A stretch of 55,079 nt of DNA from positions 1-55,079 of the forward strand of contig CANQQG010000012.1 of NCBI GenBank assembly GCA_947625875.1, given 5' to 3'. Each line of letters opens with the position of its first letter. Position 1 is the stretch's first letter. Origin of the DNA: an uncultured Lachnospiraceae bacterium. GTDB lineage: Bacteria > Bacillota > Clostridia > Lachnospirales > Lachnospiraceae. Both the position numbers and the translations under genes were made by a program. This document shows, piece after piece, positions 52,481-55,079 of the stretch. The notes beneath the pieces were generated by a model. That model worked only from the letters and a program-made list of their open reading frames with translations. It made no database searches and was not told the origin of the DNA.

Positions 52481-53110
52481 ATGGCTTTTACAAAAATTGA
52501 TGATTTCAGCTCGATGCACCTTGATGTATTAAGAGAAATCGGTAATATCGGTTCCGGCAATGCGGCGACTGCTCTCGCTTCTTTACTGAATACCGTTGTA
52601 GATATCGAAGTTCCTGTGATCAGTCTGATCAGTTATGAGAAAGTGGCGGAGTATCTGGGCGGAAAAGATACAAAAGCGCTCGGCATGACGGTTGAGCTGG
52701 AAGGCGATGTGCATGGCTGTATGCTGGAAGTCGTGCATTATGAATTTGCAAACAAACTCATCAACACGTTTTATCCAAAAGAGCTTGCCACCCTGGATGA
52801 TGTTGACGATATGGATCTTTCCGTTGTGCGGGAGATGAGCAATATCACAACCGCCGCCTATATCAATTCCATCGCGGCTATGACGCAGCTGTTTATCAAT
52901 ATCCAGCCGCCTGACAGCTATCTTGACAGTGTATCGAACCTCGTTGCAATTCCCGCAGAGAAACTTTCGAGGGATTACAATGAACCGGTGCTTTACATTG
53001 ATGAAAAGCTCCATATCGGCGATACCGAAATGAAAAGCGGTTTAATCCTTGTTCTGGATTCCAATTCCATCCAGATTTTATTTAAAAAGCTCGGCATGCC
53101 TTACGAATAA
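52481..53110 (+). CDS. cheC: CheC family CheY-P phosphatase
   Basis: The 209-aa protein is a CheC-type chemotaxis phosphatase, which dephosphorylates CheY-P and, in Bacillus, interacts with CheD. Both signature helices are kept: LREIGNIGSGNAATALASLL near residue 18 and VREMSNITTAAYINSIA near residue 115, each with the Glu-x2-Asn active pair. An AGGAGG site precedes the ATG. No other chemotaxis genes are close. It implies a chemotaxis system elsewhere in the genome. Confidence 0.94.
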   Translation: MAFTKIDDFSSMHLDVLREIGNIGSGNAATALASLLNTVVDIEVPVISLISYEKVAEYLGGKDTKALGMTVELEGDVHGCMLEVVHYEFANKLINTFYPKELATLDDVDDMDLSVVREMSNITTAAYINSIAAMTQLFINIQPPDSYLDSVSNLVAIPAEKLSRDYNEPVLYIDEKLHIGDTEMKSGLILVLDSNSIQILFKKLGMPYE

Positions 53111-53122
53111 CCGGCGCATTCA

Positions 53123-53157
53123 AAAAGCCTGGCCGCTCCAAGAGCGCCAGGCTTTTT
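53123..53157. terminator. Bidirectional terminator between cheC and the 41-aa gene
   Basis: A stem of about 16 bp (AAAAAGCCTGG...CGCTC pairing with GAGCG...CCAGGCTTTTTT, one bulge) has T-runs on both strands. It lies 13 nt after cheC and 4 nt after the convergent 41-aa gene, so it serves both. Confidence 0.9.
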
Positions 53158-53160
53158 TGT

Positions 53161-53286
53161 CTATTCTTCCGTATGTTCATCATCTGTAACTGCCGCAGCC
53201 GTACCGGCGACAGTTGCCGCTACCACAACGGCGACCACGATTACGACAAACAAAATCAGGATCCCAAGAAACGCGATGATTCCCAT
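53161..53286 (-). CDS. 41-aa single-helix membrane peptide
   Basis: A short frame with a strong GGAGGGAGAGG site 3 nt before ATG 53286 encodes 41 aa: one hydrophobic helix (residues ~3-33, FLGILILFVVIVVAVVVAAT) and an acidic tail DDEHTEE. It directly precedes the shared terminator and follows the LRR gene by 44 nt on the same strand. Function unknown; the ribosome site, composition and terminator support a real gene. Confidence 0.65.
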   Translation of the reverse strand: MGIIAFLGILILFVVIVVAVVVAATVAGTAAAVTDDEHTEE

Positions 53287-53330
53287 TTTCCTCTCCCTCC
53301 TTTTTCCATAACAATCCTCTATACAATCCT

Positions 53331-55079
53331 CTATGACAGCTTTTTAACGGTTGCTTTAAGGCTCATTCCCGCATTCAGCAGTTTCGGCCGGTATTTTTTT
53401 GCATGCACGTTCGTCATCGTATATACAGCCAGATTTGACCGTGTGCCTTTAAAGGAAGAAGTGCCAAATGTCGTAAGGCCTCTTGAATAAATCGTAAACT
53501 TCCGTATTGACGAACAGCCATAAAATGCGGCGCGGCCAATGATCTTTACATACTTCCCGACCGACACAAAACGGATATTCCGGTTTGAACGGAATGCATT
53601 CGCCGTTATCGCGCGCACTTTATAACGCGAGCCCCCAAATATGACTGTATCCGGAATCGTAAGCGTTGTCAGCGATGTATTGCTCATGCCAACCGCATAC
53701 ACATATTTATTTGCGCTGTCCGTCACCTTATAGCGCACATTGTCCACTGTCACAATCGTCCCGGTGCGGTAAGCATCCTCGCCGACCTCCGGATCCGTCA
53801 GGGACACTAACCAGATCGCATTCACCGTCAGATCAGCATTCACATTTTTATACGCTTCCGTTGACCAGGAGAGGCGGTAGCCGTCTCTCGTCCAATTCGG
53901 CGGATCCACCGATGCGCCTTCTTCCACGCCCGCCATAACAGATTCCTGGCCGGAATAAGCGTCTTTAAATGTTACGGTAAACATACGATGCCACACCGTA
54001 TAAACAGTTTTGCTTTCCTGCACAACCGTGCCCCCGTCAAAATCATCTGACCAGCGCAGCACATACCCGTCGCGCTCCCAGCCCTGCGGCAGCTCTACCG
54101 TTCCGCCGTTCATTGTTGTCCTCACGACCGTATCCCGCGTATACGTATTATAAAAAGTCACCGTACAGGCAACATTGCGTGAAATCCCATTGTTCTTTGC
54201 ATAATTGTCAGCCGCGCTGCCGCTCGTGCAGATAAAGCACAGCACACTCCCGCATCCTTCAAACGCCTGTGCGCCAATCTCCGTCACACTGTCCGGTATC
54301 GTAACATTCCCAAGCGAAGTGCAGCCGTAGAACGAACGGTAACCGATCGACGTAACTGTGGCCGGTATATCAATGGAATACAGGTTTTTGCAGCCGTAAA
54401 ACGCTTCGTCCTTAATCTGCGTCACATAATCCGCCAGAGCCGTCTCGTTTGACATGATCTTGCCGGTCGGGCACTGCACCAGAATATTATTTGTGTTGTT
54501 GACCCGCTGGTATAAGATGCCTTCTTTTACAAAATATTTATTATTATTTATAACCTTAATCGAATTTTGTCCGCCATCAAGCGCCGTACAGTTTGCAAGG
54601 ACGCCTGCGCCAAGATCCGTCACGCCCGCGCCAATTGTAAATGTCTTTAACCCCGTGCAGCCGAAAAATGCTTCTGACGCCACACTTATGGATCTGCCCG
54701 CCGATTCATACTGCAAGGTCAGGCCCTCCAGCGCAGTACAGCCTGCAAAAGCGCGGTATTCAATGGTTTCTGCCAAGACGATGTCCGCGCCAAGCTTTGT
54801 CTCCCCATCTGAACCCGTTGTTGTGACCTGGGTTAACGCCGTACAATTTTCAAAGGCGCTCTGTCCGATATAATTAACGGTATATGGAAGCGTTACATAT
54901 TGTAATGTCGTACAACCCGCAAAAGCGTTATTCAGGATACCCCTTACTTCAACCTCTATTTTGTCGCTTTCCGTACCGCCCTCAGGAATATACTCAATTG
55001 TAGGCTTAATATCAAGCGAGCCATTCTTCACAACTGTTGATGTTGCATCATAACCCTCTATATTTGCATAATACGGATT
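53331..55079 (-). CDS. BspA-like leucine-rich-repeat surface protein (5' end outside window)
   Basis: The open frame continues through the window edge at 55079 (no stop and no convincing start), so 583 residues of the C-terminal part are seen. Residues ~15-290 are BspA/TpLRR (LRR_5) repeats with units such as IKDEAFYGCKNLYSIDIPAT and VTEIGAQAFEGCGSV. Two beta-grasp repeats of the InlB_B/Listeria-Bacteroides type follow (CTVTFYNTYTRD, then FTVTFKDAYSGQESV with GYRLSW). Then more LRR units end at SLKATVKKLS. No LPXTG or membrane anchor is at the C-terminus, so it is secreted or anchored by its missing N-terminal part. Likely an adhesin-type surface protein. Confidence 0.88.
   Translation of the reverse strand, partial: NPYYANIEGYDATSTVVKNGSLDIKPTIEYIPEGGTESDKIEVEVRGILNNAFAGCTTLQYVTLPYTVNYIGQSAFENCTALTQVTTTGSDGETKLGADIVLAETIEYRAFAGCTALEGLTLQYESAGRSISVASEAFFGCTGLKTFTIGAGVTDLGAGVLANCTALDGGQNSIKVINNNKYFVKEGILYQRVNNTNNILVQCPTGKIMSNETALADYVTQIKDEAFYGCKNLYSIDIPATVTSIGYRSFYGCTSLGNVTIPDSVTEIGAQAFEGCGSVLCFICTSGSAADNYAKNNGISRNVACTVTFYNTYTRDTVVRTTMNGGTVELPQGWERDGYVLRWSDDFDGGTVVQESKTVYTVWHRMFTVTFKDAYSGQESVMAGVEEGASVDPPNWTRDGYRLSWSTEAYKNVNADLTVNAIWLVSLTDPEVGEDAYRTGTIVTVDNVRYKVTDSANKYVYAVGMSNTSLTTLTIPDTVIFGGSRYKVRAITANAFRSNRNIRFVSVGKYVKIIGRAAFYGCSSIRKFTIYSRGLTTFGTSSFKGTRSNLAVYTMTNVHAKKYRPKLLNAGMSLKATVKKLS

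Noticed and set aside
1-55079. Search for tRNA or rRNA genes, CRISPR arrays, insertion sequences and prophage genes
   Set aside because: No cloverleaf, rRNA-like stretch, regular direct-repeat/spacer pattern, transposase or integrase was recognised. Weak tRNA-like folds could be missed by eye.

Overview
The window reads as a chromosomal segment of an anaerobic, spore-forming Gram-positive bacterium of the Clostridia, most likely Lachnospiraceae. This rests on the gene set: SpoIIR, a GerA-type germinant receptor, pyruvate:ferredoxin oxidoreductase, HydG/HydF for [FeFe]-hydrogenase assembly, a TIGR04086-type membrane protein and BspA-like LRR and Fn3 surface proteins. Strong AGGAGG ribosome sites and several TTG starts fit the same group. 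No rRNA, tRNA, CRISPR array, insertion sequence or prophage was recognised. Most genes lie on the minus strand.

Layout. 0.1-6 kb: exported transglutaminase-like protein, MurI, a modular Fn3/Ig/GH25 muramidase, a tiny protein with cysteines every eight residues, and a DegV lipid-binding protein. 6.2-13.1 kb: a 753-aa protein with a degenerate cyclic-nucleotide-binding fold, SpoIIR, and a two-gene germinant-receptor operon in which the permease (GerB) and lipoprotein (GerC) are one polypeptide. 13.2-16.2 kb: a FadR-like regulator with ispE, then a CNNM/CorC-type CBS membrane protein. 16.2-22.6 kb: a compact eight-gene operon resembling a Tad/type IVb pilus machine: two ParA/MinD-like proteins with degenerate nucleotide sites, a CpaF/TadA ATPase, a 558-aa protein that looks like TadB fused to TadC, and four small single-helix proteins. 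A 14-bp tandem repeat sits just upstream of it. Divergent from it (22.9-27.0 kb) is a 1176-aa multi-PAS hybrid histidine kinase with two receivers, followed by a corrinoid adenosyltransferase.

27-39.3 kb is mostly housekeeping: DUF3298-type exported protein, aspS-hisS with a clear promoter, a RelQ-like alarmone synthetase, a TrmH/SpoU RNA methyltransferase, pfkA, dnaE and a MATE transporter. 39.4-43.3 kb is a hydrogenase-maturation cluster (hydF, a TM1266-like regulator, hydG, a signal-peptidase-II-like gene) with a strong promoter and a structured leader of about 260 nt carrying a terminator just before hydF. 43.4-46.3 kb is an accessory insert: a HipA-like kinase with a 107-aa partner, and an AAA-ATPase/PD-(D/E)XK protein. 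46.4-55.1 kb holds nifJ, small spore or membrane proteins, an acetyltransferase with a HAD-like front end, a cyclophilin, CheC, a 41-aa membrane peptide and the C-terminal part of an LRR surface protein that runs off the window.

The best candidates for something undescribed are the reduced Tad-like operon with its repeat-bearing promoter region and neighbouring sensor kinase, the HipA-like kinase/107-aa pair, the cysteine-octad protein, the GerB-GerC fusion and the hydF leader. All functional statements come from reading motifs; no database search was possible.
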